NCBI GenBank assembly: GCA_041749075.1
Contig: JBGTBY010000024.1
Span: 1 to 64,000 of the forward strand
Direction of reading: 5' to 3'
From: CAMTWZ01 sp041749075
GTDB lineage: Bacteria > Bacteroidota > Rhodothermia > Balneolales > HLUCCA01
Length of the DNA: 64,000 bases
Under the pieces are notes generated by a model. It saw nothing but the letters and a program-made list of their open reading frames with translations. It was not told the origin of the DNA and searched no databases. Below, in pieces: positions 15,945-24,359 of the stretch. Both the position numbers and the translations under genes were made by a program. Position 1 is the first letter of the stretch; every line of letters starts with the position of its first letter.

Positions 15945-17174
15945 CTATTTCCCCATGATTAACGTGAATGCGAGTTTGGCTTGCAGTTGCAGCAAGCGAT
16001 TGATGCGGTTCTGCACCTCGGCCTGATAGGCGGCGTTGCGCTCGTTCAGGTAATCGGTGGCGGTGATGGTGCCTTGTTCCAATTGTGTGGCATAGGTCTC
16101 CACAATGCGTTGGCGAAGCGCCAGGATTTCGGCGTCGCGCTGCAAGGCCTGGTCCAGGCGATCGATTTCCGCGAGTTGTTGTGCCGACTGAAGCGCCCAT
16201 TGCTTGTTCAGGGCTTCCTCTTGCGCGGCGAGGGATTGCTGTTGCAGTGTAAGGGTGGATATGTGGCGTCGGGACAGACCGCGGTCCCAGATGCTCCACT
16301 TGGCGGTAACCCCCACGATGAAATAAGGCCCGAAGGAATCGGAGAAGATATCGAGTCCGGGTTTGGCAACAGCGCCTTGGCCGAACGCGGAGACCACAGG
16401 CAGCCGTGAGGACCGGGACAGCGCTTTCGCGGCGTCGAGTTGGGCGCGGCGGGCGTGGAAGTAGGTGGTTTCGGGGCGGCCGGAGCCTTGCATGGCACGG
16501 GGCACCGCTAAGGGCTCGGAGCACGTCAACGGCATGCCGCTCAAAATCGACATGAGTTCATAGGCTCGGCCGATATGGCGCCGCACGTCGGTCAGGCGTT
16601 GCTGAATCCTGAGAGCCTCTACCCTTAAAAGGTCCGATTGCACCGAAAGGGCCGTGCCCGCCGACACGGCCACATCCATCTGAGCCAATCGTCCTTCCAC
16701 ATCCGCTAAAAACAATTCCAATGATGTTTGCTGTTCTTTGAGAATGAGGGCGGAGAAAAACGCTTCATTCAATGGATGTGTGAGCTTATATAGTTCGACA
16801 TCGACTGCGCTGGTTTCAGCCTGACGCGACCATTCTTCCAGCTCTCGACGCGTCGAGGCCATGCCGCCATCCCAAATCAATTGTCGGACATCCAAGGTGA
16901 CGGCATATCGGTCTTTCGGCTGTGCAGGAGGATTGGCGCCGGGTATTGGCAACGATATTTCGGTGACATCACTCTGATATTGCGCCGACGCACTCAGAGA
17001 CAGTTCCGGCAGCCAGGCCGACGCGATCGATTCCAAGTTCAGATCGGAGATCTCTTTTGCGATATCAACCTGCTTCGCAAGTGGCCATGTCTTGGCGGCC
17101 GAGGCCTGAAGGACTTCGAGTCGAAGGGAGTCGGACGGTTGGAGAAAGATGAGGAGTAGTGAAAGGATCATCAT
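15945..17174 (-). CDS. TolC-family outer-membrane efflux protein
   Basis: A 409-residue outer-membrane factor. A signal peptide (MMILSLLLIFLQPSDS) is followed by two repeats of the OEP domain with long coiled-coil helices, for example ADVEGRLAQMDVAVSAGTAL and QRIVETYATQLEQGTITATDYL. Length is near the family norm (400-480). ATG 17174 is used; a TTG at 17183, overlapping the TetR stop, is also possible and would add three residues. It ends one base before the adaptor gene and completes the tripartite exporter. Confidence 0.85.
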   Translation of the reverse strand: MMILSLLLIFLQPSDSLRLEVLQASAAKTWPLAKQVDIAKEISDLNLESIASAWLPELSLSASAQYQSDVTEISLPIPGANPPAQPKDRYAVTLDVRQLIWDGGMASTRRELEEWSRQAETSAVDVELYKLTHPLNEAFFSALILKEQQTSLELFLADVEGRLAQMDVAVSAGTALSVQSDLLRVEALRIQQRLTDVRRHIGRAYELMSILSGMPLTCSEPLAVPRAMQGSGRPETTYFHARRAQLDAAKALSRSSRLPVVSAFGQGAVAKPGLDIFSDSFGPYFIVGVTAKWSIWDRGLSRRHISTLTLQQQSLAAQEEALNKQWALQSAQQLAEIDRLDQALQRDAEILALRQRIVETYATQLEQGTITATDYLNERNAAYQAEVQNRINRLLQLQAKLAFTLIMGK

Positions 17175-17179
17175 GGCGA

Positions 17180-17800
17180 TCAATATTTGAGGAGAGCGAA
17201 AAACATGCGAGGAACTTCCTCCTTTCGCTCAGTGATGAAGGCGTGAAAGGCCAGATCGTCGAGAGTGAACATCCCCTTTACCACTGGCGCGGCGATGAAC
17301 GGAAACAGCGTGAGCGACATCAGCGAGGCTAGGGCTTGACGCGGATCCATCTGCCGATACCGACCCGAAGCCATACCTTGGCGGATCTGGTCGAGGAAGG
17401 TGGTGATCGAACCGCGGTTCATCACAACGGCCATGTCTACCATTCGCTGAGGGTTGCGATTGAGTTCGTGGATTACAAATCCGGGGATATAAGGATGTGA
17501 CAAAATGGTATCGATGTACCGGCTCACAAATGTTGTGACTTTTTCCTCGAGCGGAAGATCAGACCCCATCACTTGGAGAATGGGCTGGAAATGGGTTCGA
17601 AACGCATCCCGAAAAACGGCTTCAAAAAGCTCGTCCTTCGATCGGAAATAGTAATGGAGAAGGGCCTTGTTGATGCCGGCCGCATCGGCGATGTCCTTCG
17701 TTCGAGCGCCATCGAACCCGGCGCGGTGAAATACCTCGCGCGCCGCCGCTAAAATGCGGGCGCGGGAATCAGAGTCTTGTTGACCATTTGGTTTAACCAT
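17180..17800 (-). CDS. TetR-family regulator of the exporter operon (CecR-like)
   Basis: A 206-residue TetR regulator with an N-terminal helix-turn-helix: RARILAAAREVFHRAGFDG, TKDIADAAGINKALLHYYF and RSKDELFEAVF (residues about 13-60). The C-terminal domain resembles CecR/YbiH types, the local regulators of ybhGFSR operons. It is first in the operon, with the TolC gene starting at its stop. A perfect palindrome, TTAACCA-TG-TGGTTAA, covers its start codon and suggests autoregulation. A CTGTCCGCAAGT element lies 26 bp upstream. Confidence 0.88.
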   Translation of the reverse strand: MVKPNGQQDSDSRARILAAAREVFHRAGFDGARTKDIADAAGINKALLHYYFRSKDELFEAVFRDAFRTHFQPILQVMGSDLPLEEKVTTFVSRYIDTILSHPYIPGFVIHELNRNPQRMVDMAVVMNRGSITTFLDQIRQGMASGRYRQMDPRQALASLMSLTLFPFIAAPVVKGMFTLDDLAFHAFITERKEEVPRMFFALLKY

Positions 17801-17808
17801 GTGGTTAA
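17793..17808. promoter_or_regulatory. Palindromic operator candidate over the tetR start
   Basis: TTAACCATGTGGTTAA is a perfect 7-2-7 palindrome whose left half includes the start codon of the TetR gene. An adjacent ACCATTTGGT just inside the gene repeats the same half-site core. This is the kind of site a TetR dimer uses for autoregulation, and binding would block translation initiation or transcription of the whole exporter operon. Confidence 0.5.
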
Positions 17809-17826
17809 TTTAAGAAACGAAGTATG

Positions 17827-17945
17827 CTGTCCGCAAGTCTACATACACAAATAACTAATAAAACGTATCTACCGCTTCTAACTATTCCGAATCGCCATTT
17901 ATCCACTTTTAAACGTTTCGATAAGAGTCAACCACTTGCGGACAG
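17827..17945. repeat. CTGTCCGCAAGT inverted-terminal element (119 bp, A/B ends)
   Basis: The left end CTGTCCGCAAGTCTACATA matches the common type. The right end is CCACTTGCGGACAG, the other end type, also seen at 2951, 7124 and 18761. It separates the two divergently placed tetR genes. Confidence 0.8.
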
Positions 17946-17951
17946 TATAAA

Positions 17952-17965
17952 TTGATAACTATCAA
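17952..17965. promoter_or_regulatory. Palindrome TTGATA-AC-TATCAA upstream of second tetR
   Basis: A 6-2-6 perfect palindrome 36 bp before the start of the plus-strand TetR gene, with a TATATATT box between it and the gene. It could be an operator or contain a -35 element. I saw no direct link to a specific regulator. Confidence 0.35.
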
Positions 17966-18000
17966 ATTCGCCTCCATCCCCGCTTTTTATATATTCCCAA

Positions 18001-18651
18001 ATGCCCACGTCCACATTCGACAATCTCGATCCACTGAAGAAACGAACCTTGATGAAGGCCTGCTTCGATGAGTTTTCATCGAACGCCTATGAGGTGGCAT
18101 CTATCACGCCCATCATCAAGCAGACCGGCATTCCGAAGGGCAGCATTTATCAGTATTTCGGGACGAAGAAAGATTTGTACCAATATCTGATCGAGCTGTC
18201 GCAGGGCCGGCGGATGGAGTACTTGCAGGATGTGTTTGATACCGATGGGTTGACGTTCTGGCAGTTGGTCGGGGCTTTGTTTGAGGCCGAATTCCGGTTC
18301 ATCCTCGAGAATCCGATCCAGGCGTCCTTGTTGCATGCCGCATCCTTGGAATGGACCCATCCCGATTTCGGAAACATGAAGAAAGAGTGGCTCCAAGCCC
18401 AGGCCAATTCGCTCATGTATATCTTAGAGCGTGAAAAGGGTCGCGGAAAAATGCGCAACGACATCCCCACAAAAACGATGTGTTTTCTCATCGCTCGGGT
18501 GCAATCGGATGCGCCTGAATTGCTCGAATATTCGTTTAATATCTCGCTGAAGAAACCCGGCAATGACCCCATGTTCGGGGTGTCGAAGAAAGAGATCCGA
18601 ACCCTTTCAAAGGATCTGACCAAGATTCTGAAATCGGGTCTGCGCGACTGA
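18001..18651 (+). CDS. TetR-family transcriptional regulator
   Basis: A 216-residue TetR protein with the N-terminal HTH KRTLMKACFDEF ... TPIIKQTGIPKGSIYQYFGTK (residues about 14-52). The C-terminal effector domain is not assignable. It is transcribed away from the exporter operon and separated from the first tetR by a repeat element, so it may regulate itself and possibly the exporter. It has no obvious Shine-Dalgarno; the start lies only 6 bases after a TATATATT box, so it may be translated from a very short leader. Confidence 0.87.
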   Translation: MPTSTFDNLDPLKKRTLMKACFDEFSSNAYEVASITPIIKQTGIPKGSIYQYFGTKKDLYQYLIELSQGRRMEYLQDVFDTDGLTFWQLVGALFEAEFRFILENPIQASLLHAASLEWTHPDFGNMKKEWLQAQANSLMYILEREKGRGKMRNDIPTKTMCFLIARVQSDAPELLEYSFNISLKKPGNDPMFGVSKKEIRTLSKDLTKILKSGLRD

Positions 18652-18664
18652 TTGGATTCGATGC

Positions 18665-18761
18665 GTGTCCGCAAGTCTACATAAACTACTGACAAATATC
18701 GACCGGAATCGATGAATCCGTATCCATTTCGCCGGTTCAGTTCAAAACCACTTGCGGACAG
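18665..18761. repeat. CTGTCCGCAAGT inverted-terminal element (97 bp, A/B ends)
   Basis: Begins GTGTCCGCAAGTCTACATAA 14 bp after the TetR stop and ends CCACTTGCGGACAG. It is the last member of the family seen; none was found from 19 kb to the end of the window. Confidence 0.8.
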
Positions 18762-18873
18762 CGTACCTCTACTCCGCGCGAAACCCATGTTAAAGTTTGC
18801 ATCCCACGCACCTCGCTCGCCCTTTCCGCGCCGGGCTTCTCTATCTTGCCGGAAGCACTAATCTCTCTTATTT

Positions 18874-21800
18874 ATGAAATCCTGTTTTCTTCTTAGCGTC
18901 TTTCTTCTCACATCCATCACCTCGCAGGCACAAACGGAAGCCGCTTGGATCCGTCACTCCGCGATCTCACCCGATGGACAGAACATCGCCTTCACCTATC
19001 TCGGCGACCTTTACCGCGTTCCGGCCACAGGTGGAAACGCCACCCAACTCACGTTTCATTCGGCGCATGATTATATGCCGGTTTGGAGTCCGGATGGCAC
19101 CAAGCTCGCCTTCGCATCCGACCGTTATGGAAATTTCGACGTCTTTTTGATGGATGCCCAAGGTGGCGCCGCTCAACGGCTCACCTTCCATTCCAACGAT
19201 GAAAACCCCTATTCTTTTTCTTCGGATGGAAAACATGTCGTGTTCGGAGCGGTTCGCATGGACATTGCCGAGCATCGCCAATTCCCGACCGCATCCCAAC
19301 CTGAACTGTATCAGGTTCCGGTCACAGGCGGACGTGTGGACCAGATGTTCACGATTCCCGCCGAATATGCTGTGAGCAGCCGTGATGGAAAACGCATGTT
19401 GTATCACGACAAAAAAGGGGGCGAAAACGAGTATCGGAAACATCACCGCTCCTCCATCACCCGCGACATCTGGTTGTATGAGGCCGATGCCAAGCGTCAT
19501 ACCATGCTCACCACGTGGGAGGGCGAAGATCGTCAGCCGGTGTTCAGCTCCGATGAACGCACCGTGTATTTCCTTAGTGAAGAAAGCGGCACCTTCAATG
19601 TGCATTCCCTGTCGCTGGCCAATCCGACCTCGCGCACGCAAGTCACGTCGTTCGACACGCATCCCGTCCGCTTCTTGAGTCAAGGAAACGGCGTTTTGGC
19701 GTTCAGTTATGACGGGGGCCTCTACACGCTCAAGCCCGGTGAGCAACCTAGGAAATTAGATGTAAGGGTGCGCACGCAAGCCAATTCGAATCCGGATAGC
19801 TACATTTCGATCAATGGCGGCGTTCAGGAAATGGCGATTTCGCCGGATGGAAAGGAAATCGCGTTCATCGCCCGCGGCGAAGTGTTTGTGACCACGGTGG
19901 ATGGTGCCATGACGAAGCGCATCACCACTACTCCGGAAATGGAAACGTCGGTGTCCTTTTCGCATGATGGAAAAGCCGTGATCTACTCCGCTCAACGGGC
20001 TGGAAAATGGAATTTGTACAAAACCGAGCGGGTTCGTACCGAAGAACCGTTCTTCTATGGGTCCACGTTGCTGAAGGAATCGGTGCTGATTGAAGGAACC
20101 GGAGATTTCATGCAGCCTTCATTCTCGCCGGATGGATCCAAACTGGCGTATGTGGTGGATCGCAATATTCTGCGCATCCGCGACATGTCGACCAACCGTT
20201 CCATCGATTTGCTCAATGGTGCCGATTTGTTGAAAGGAAATCAATCCTTTGAATGGAGTCCGGATAGCAAATGGCTCCTGGTCGATTGGAGACGCCGCCT
20301 GAGTGAAGGTGAAGTTCTGCTCGTTGCCGCCGATGGCAGCAAGCGCGTGAACCTCACCGAAAGCGGGTACGACGATTCATCCGCAAAATGGGTGAATGGC
20401 GGAAAACAGATGTTGTGGTTCTCGAACCGCGATGGACTGCGCAGCTATGCCACGAGTGGTCGCACCGAGCGGGATGTGTATTCCATGTTCTTCACGCAAG
20501 ACGCCTGGGATGCGTTCAACCTCAGCGAAGACGATCATAAGTTGAAAAAAGCGGTGGAAGACGCGATGAAAAAAGACGCTGAAACCAAGAAGCCGGATGC
20601 CAACGCCGCAGTCACGCCTTTGACCTTCGATTGGGCCGGATTATCCGATCGCAGAGCCCGCCTCACCATTCATTCGAGTCTGATCAGCGATGCGGTCTTG
20701 TCGAAAGACGGCGAAAAGTTGTACTACCTCACCCAATTCGAAAACAACTACAATCTGTGGGAAACCACCATCCGCACACGCGAAACGAAACAATTGGCGC
20801 GCTTGAACACCGGCGCGGGTAGTTTGATGTGGGACAAAGCGATGGAAAACCTATATCTGCTCAGCCGTGGAACCATCTCGAAGATCAATTTGTCGGCCGG
20901 TAGCTCGAGCCCCATCCGCATCTCCGGTGAAATGCAATACGACCAGCAGAAAGAGCGTGAACACCTGTTTAATCACGTTGTGACTCGAACGAAAAGCATT
21001 TTTTATGAGCCCACCTATCATGGAATCGATTGGGATTTCATGTCAGCCGAATACCGCAAATTCCTTCCTCATGTGGGGAATTCCTATGAATTCGCCGAAG
21101 TACTAGCTGAGATGTTGGGAGAGTTGAACGTATCGCATTCTGGAGCCCGGTTCAGTGGCACCATCGACAATGCCGACGCGACCGCCTCGCTGGGAATCTT
21201 CTATGATTACACACACAAAGGGGCTGGCATCAAAATCACCGAAGTGATCCAAGGCGGTCCGCTGGATAAGGCAGGATTCGACATCCGTCCCGGTATGATC
21301 ATCGAATCGATCGATGGTGCTGTGATTTCGCCCGATCGCGATTTCGCATCTTATCTGAACCGAAAAGCCGATACGTTCGTGGTGCTGGAAATCACGGGTC
21401 CGGGTCGCAACGACCGCAAACAAGTGGTGATGAAACCCATCACACTGAATGATGAGCGCGCGTTGTTGTATCGCCGCTTCATCCGCATCAACGAAGCCGA
21501 AGTGACCGCGAAAAGCAATGGCCGTCTCGGGTATGTCCATATCCCTGGCATGAGTGACGGAACGTACCGCAGTGTGCTTCACGACATGTTGGGCAAATTC
21601 GACGACCGTGATGGCGTGGTTGTCGACACCCGCTTCAATGGCGGCGGCGATTTGGTCGCAGACCTGGTGATGTTCTTCACCGGCGAGAAATTCTCTTCCT
21701 ATGGAACATCTGTACGGGATGTGGACCGTGAGCCGACATCCCGCTGGATCAAACCAACGATCTCGCTATACAATGAAAGCATGTATTCAGACGGACATTG

Positions 21801-22071
21801 CTATGCCGCCGCCTACTCCGGATTGAACCTCGGAAAAACGGTGGGTATGCCGGTCCCGGGAACCTGCAGCTTCGCCGCATGGGAAACCTTGGCCGATCGC
21901 ACCCGCTGGGGCGTGGTTCCCATCAGCGCGAGAAATGTGGCGAACGAGTGGATGGAGAACAATCAGACCGAGCCGTCCATCCGTGTGAAAAATATGCCCG
22001 GTTCCATCGATCGTGGCGTCGACCAACAATTGGATCGCGCGATTCAGGAACTGATGAATGATCTGAAGTAG
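18874..22071 (+). CDS. Tricorn protease homologue (S41 family, exported)
   Basis: A 1065-residue protein with a signal peptide (MKSCFLLSVFLLTSITSQAQ). It has a first beta-propeller made of SPDGxxIAF/TQLTF repeats (about 25-320), a second propeller (about 320-680), a core helical region with HYH-like catalytic surroundings, a PDZ domain (about 775-850) and a C-terminal S41 protease domain. The nucleophile Ser972 is in YSDGHCY, followed by Asp973, matching the tricorn Ser-Asp. VVDTRFNGGGDLVADL forms the oxyanion region. Tricorn degrades peptides into small fragments; here the signal peptide places it in the periplasm or on the surface. It converges with the kinase gene, 4 bp apart. Confidence 0.87.
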   Translation: MKSCFLLSVFLLTSITSQAQTEAAWIRHSAISPDGQNIAFTYLGDLYRVPATGGNATQLTFHSAHDYMPVWSPDGTKLAFASDRYGNFDVFLMDAQGGAAQRLTFHSNDENPYSFSSDGKHVVFGAVRMDIAEHRQFPTASQPELYQVPVTGGRVDQMFTIPAEYAVSSRDGKRMLYHDKKGGENEYRKHHRSSITRDIWLYEADAKRHTMLTTWEGEDRQPVFSSDERTVYFLSEESGTFNVHSLSLANPTSRTQVTSFDTHPVRFLSQGNGVLAFSYDGGLYTLKPGEQPRKLDVRVRTQANSNPDSYISINGGVQEMAISPDGKEIAFIARGEVFVTTVDGAMTKRITTTPEMETSVSFSHDGKAVIYSAQRAGKWNLYKTERVRTEEPFFYGSTLLKESVLIEGTGDFMQPSFSPDGSKLAYVVDRNILRIRDMSTNRSIDLLNGADLLKGNQSFEWSPDSKWLLVDWRRRLSEGEVLLVAADGSKRVNLTESGYDDSSAKWVNGGKQMLWFSNRDGLRSYATSGRTERDVYSMFFTQDAWDAFNLSEDDHKLKKAVEDAMKKDAETKKPDANAAVTPLTFDWAGLSDRRARLTIHSSLISDAVLSKDGEKLYYLTQFENNYNLWETTIRTRETKQLARLNTGAGSLMWDKAMENLYLLSRGTISKINLSAGSSSPIRISGEMQYDQQKEREHLFNHVVTRTKSIFYEPTYHGIDWDFMSAEYRKFLPHVGNSYEFAEVLAEMLGELNVSHSGARFSGTIDNADATASLGIFYDYTHKGAGIKITEVIQGGPLDKAGFDIRPGMIIESIDGAVISPDRDFASYLNRKADTFVVLEITGPGRNDRKQVVMKPITLNDERALLYRRFIRINEAEVTAKSNGRLGYVHIPGMSDGTYRSVLHDMLGKFDDRDGVVVDTRFNGGGDLVADLVMFFTGEKFSSYGTSVRDVDREPTSRWIKPTISLYNESMYSDGHCYAAAYSGLNLGKTVGMPVPGTCSFAAWETLADRTRWGVVPISARNVANEWMENNQTEPSIRVKNMPGSIDRGVDQQLDRAIQELMNDLK

Positions 22072-22075
22072 GGCC

Positions 22076-24346
22076 TTACTCGATCCCGTCCCAATCGGTC
22101 GGCACGCCTGAGATCATCAGGTTTGCCGATCGCTTGAGGAACAAAGCAGCGGCTTTGTCTTTCGGATTCTTCTTCAGCACATCATTGAAGTGAACGCTGG
22201 CTCCCGTAAAATTGCGGGCATAAAACGCTTGCACACCTTTTTCAAAATCGTCGCTCGTGCGTGATTCAATTTCAACTCGCACTTCATCATCGCCTTCGAT
22301 CACCCCATACACATCCAGTAATTCCATCTTCCCTTTTACTTTCGATTTACCGAGGTATTTGAAATGGTATCGGTCTTTGTTCACGAGCTCTTCTATCACT
22401 TTGGAGCTGATCACCACGCTGGTATCAAAGATTTTGGTGAGACCTTCCATCCGCGAAGCGGTATTCACTGCATCCGAAATCACGGTTCCGTCCATACGTT
22501 TTTCCTCGCCCACTGTGCCCAGCATGAGATCGCCGATATGCAGGCCCGTTCCTACTTGAATCGGATCCAACCCTTGGGACACACGCTCCACATTGAGCTC
22601 TTTCAATACGTGTGTCATTTGAATGGCAGCGTTGAGGGCATCATCGGCCGAACCCGGAAACAGTGCCATGATGGCATCCCCAATGAATTTATCTATGAAC
22701 CCGCCATTTTCGCGGATCACCGGACTCACCACACCCAAAAACGTGTTGATGAAATCGAAGGCTTCTTTCGGGCTCATGTTTTCAGAAATCCGTGAGAAAT
22801 CCTTGATGTCGGAGAACAACACGGTCATGCGTTTCTGTACTTGATCACCGAGGCGGATGTCGAGAATGCTCTTATATCCGAGAAATTGAAGGAACTCGAT
22901 CGGCACGAAATAGCTGAACGCTTGATGCACTTTTGACAATTCGAGATGGGTTTTGATGCGGGCCAGCAACTCGTCTTTTGCGATGGGCTTGGTCACATAA
23001 TCGTTCGCGCCGGCTTTGAATCCTTCAAGGATGTCGGTCGCATGATTTTTCGCAGTCACCAGAATGACGGGAAGCTGGCTTTGTGGGTGCAGGTCACGGA
23101 TTTCCTTCAGTACTTGGAAGCCGGTCATTCCCGGCATCATCACATCCAACAAAATCAGATCCGGTGTGGTGCTGTTTCGGAGGTGGTTCAGGGCTCTATC
23201 GCCATTGTAAAATTCGATGACTTTGTAACCGGCACGCTTCAGTTGAGCATTCAACACCCGAAGGTTGATGGTCTCATCGTCCACGATCATGATTTCATAC
23301 TTGTCTTTGATCGCGACGGCACGTTGCGGAACCAAATCGGCCATGCGCCCGGCCGATTCTCGCAATGCATGGCTGAATTCTTCGAAACGGGTATCGACTT
23401 GCGCCGGTCGCGACGTCACCGGCAGCGTAAAACTGAAATAGGAGCCGATTCCGGTGGATGAATCCGCCACGAGTTTGCTTTCGTGAAGCTCCAAGAGTCT
23501 GGTGATGATTTTCAGTCCCAATCCGGTGGAGTCGGACGAAAGCGCACCCGGTATCAATTTTTCATCAGTATGAGACAGGATTTCATCCAGATTCTTTTTC
23601 GATAAGCCCTTTCCGGTGTCTTCCACCGTAATGTCGATCATCGTGCCTTTCGCTTCCGCCCGGATACTGATATGTCCTTTCTCTGTGAATTTCAGGGAAT
23701 TGCCCACCAGATTGAACAATATCTGCTCGATCTTATCAGGATCGGCCAACACATTTGGAAGATCGTTCGGAACCCGATTGAGCAGTTCGATGCCCATCAT
23801 GGACGCTTGGGTGTTGATGGTGGCCAGAACGCGATTCACCAACGACCGGAGGTGAATCGGTGATGTTTTCATTTCGATTTCACCCGTTTTGAGGCGTTCC
23901 TCATCCAGCAGGCCATTCAGAAGATGATTCAGGCGCCGACCGTTGTGTGAGATGAGATGCAGGTTTGAAACCACCTTTTCGGGCAGTTCGCCTTCAATGC
24001 CATCGATCAGAATATCGGCCAACCCGATCATACCGCCAATCGGACTGCGTAATTCGTGCGCCAACATCGATACCCATTCGTCTTGGCGTTGTGAGACGAC
24101 GACCTCTGGCGGAGCGGATTTAAGCCCCATTTGCTGAAACAATGCGACACCGGTGGGTATCAGAAACAGCAAGGGCAAAGCGACCGTCAAAAATGGCTGG
24201 ACAGGAAAAAAGAATGCGAGAAACGCCGTCGCTAAGATTTGGTAGGTGATATGGACAAAACCGACGCGTGTCGGTTTTCGTGCCACCACAACGATTTGCA
24301 CAAAAAAGAGCGCGATGAACACTCCTAGGGATAGTCCATGAATCAT
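22076..24346 (-). CDS. Hybrid histidine kinase, receiver and class III adenylate cyclase fusion
   Basis: A 756-residue signalling protein. Three N-terminal membrane helices (about 3-70) are followed by HisKA with the phospho-acceptor H97 (MLAHELRSPIGG), HATPase (NLVGNSLKF, DTGKGLS, STGLGLKI), and a receiver domain (IMIVDDE, phospho-acceptor about D401 in LILLDVMMPG, K in TKPIA). Next is a class III cyclase domain with metal aspartates about D513 (FSDIKDF) and D557 (GDAIMALF), and the adenine-type pair K (DKFIGD) and D (SDAVNTASR). The C-terminus is TPR-like (residues about 700-745). ATG 24346 avoids an 80-bp overlap with the helicase gene. The likely output is cAMP made in response to a membrane signal. 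Confidence 0.85.
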   Translation of the reverse strand: MIHGLSLGVFIALFFVQIVVVARKPTRVGFVHITYQILATAFLAFFFPVQPFLTVALPLLFLIPTGVALFQQMGLKSAPPEVVVSQRQDEWVSMLAHELRSPIGGMIGLADILIDGIEGELPEKVVSNLHLISHNGRRLNHLLNGLLDEERLKTGEIEMKTSPIHLRSLVNRVLATINTQASMMGIELLNRVPNDLPNVLADPDKIEQILFNLVGNSLKFTEKGHISIRAEAKGTMIDITVEDTGKGLSKKNLDEILSHTDEKLIPGALSSDSTGLGLKIITRLLELHESKLVADSSTGIGSYFSFTLPVTSRPAQVDTRFEEFSHALRESAGRMADLVPQRAVAIKDKYEIMIVDDETINLRVLNAQLKRAGYKVIEFYNGDRALNHLRNSTTPDLILLDVMMPGMTGFQVLKEIRDLHPQSQLPVILVTAKNHATDILEGFKAGANDYVTKPIAKDELLARIKTHLELSKVHQAFSYFVPIEFLQFLGYKSILDIRLGDQVQKRMTVLFSDIKDFSRISENMSPKEAFDFINTFLGVVSPVIRENGGFIDKFIGDAIMALFPGSADDALNAAIQMTHVLKELNVERVSQGLDPIQVGTGLHIGDLMLGTVGEEKRMDGTVISDAVNTASRMEGLTKIFDTSVVISSKVIEELVNKDRYHFKYLGKSKVKGKMELLDVYGVIEGDDEVRVEIESRTSDDFEKGVQAFYARNFTGASVHFNDVLKKNPKDKAAALFLKRSANLMISGVPTDWDGIE

Positions 24347-24359
24347 GGACGGAGTATAC

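Noticed and set aside
2951..18761. CTGTCCGCAAGT repeats as a CRISPR array
   Set aside because: Copies are kilobases apart, inverted in pairs and variable in the interior; there is no regular repeat-spacer spacing and no cas gene.
2951..18761. CTGTCCGCAAGT elements as simple transcription terminators
   Set aside because: They lie upstream of genes (lipase, dsbA-like, tetR) as often as downstream and have no consistent T-run.
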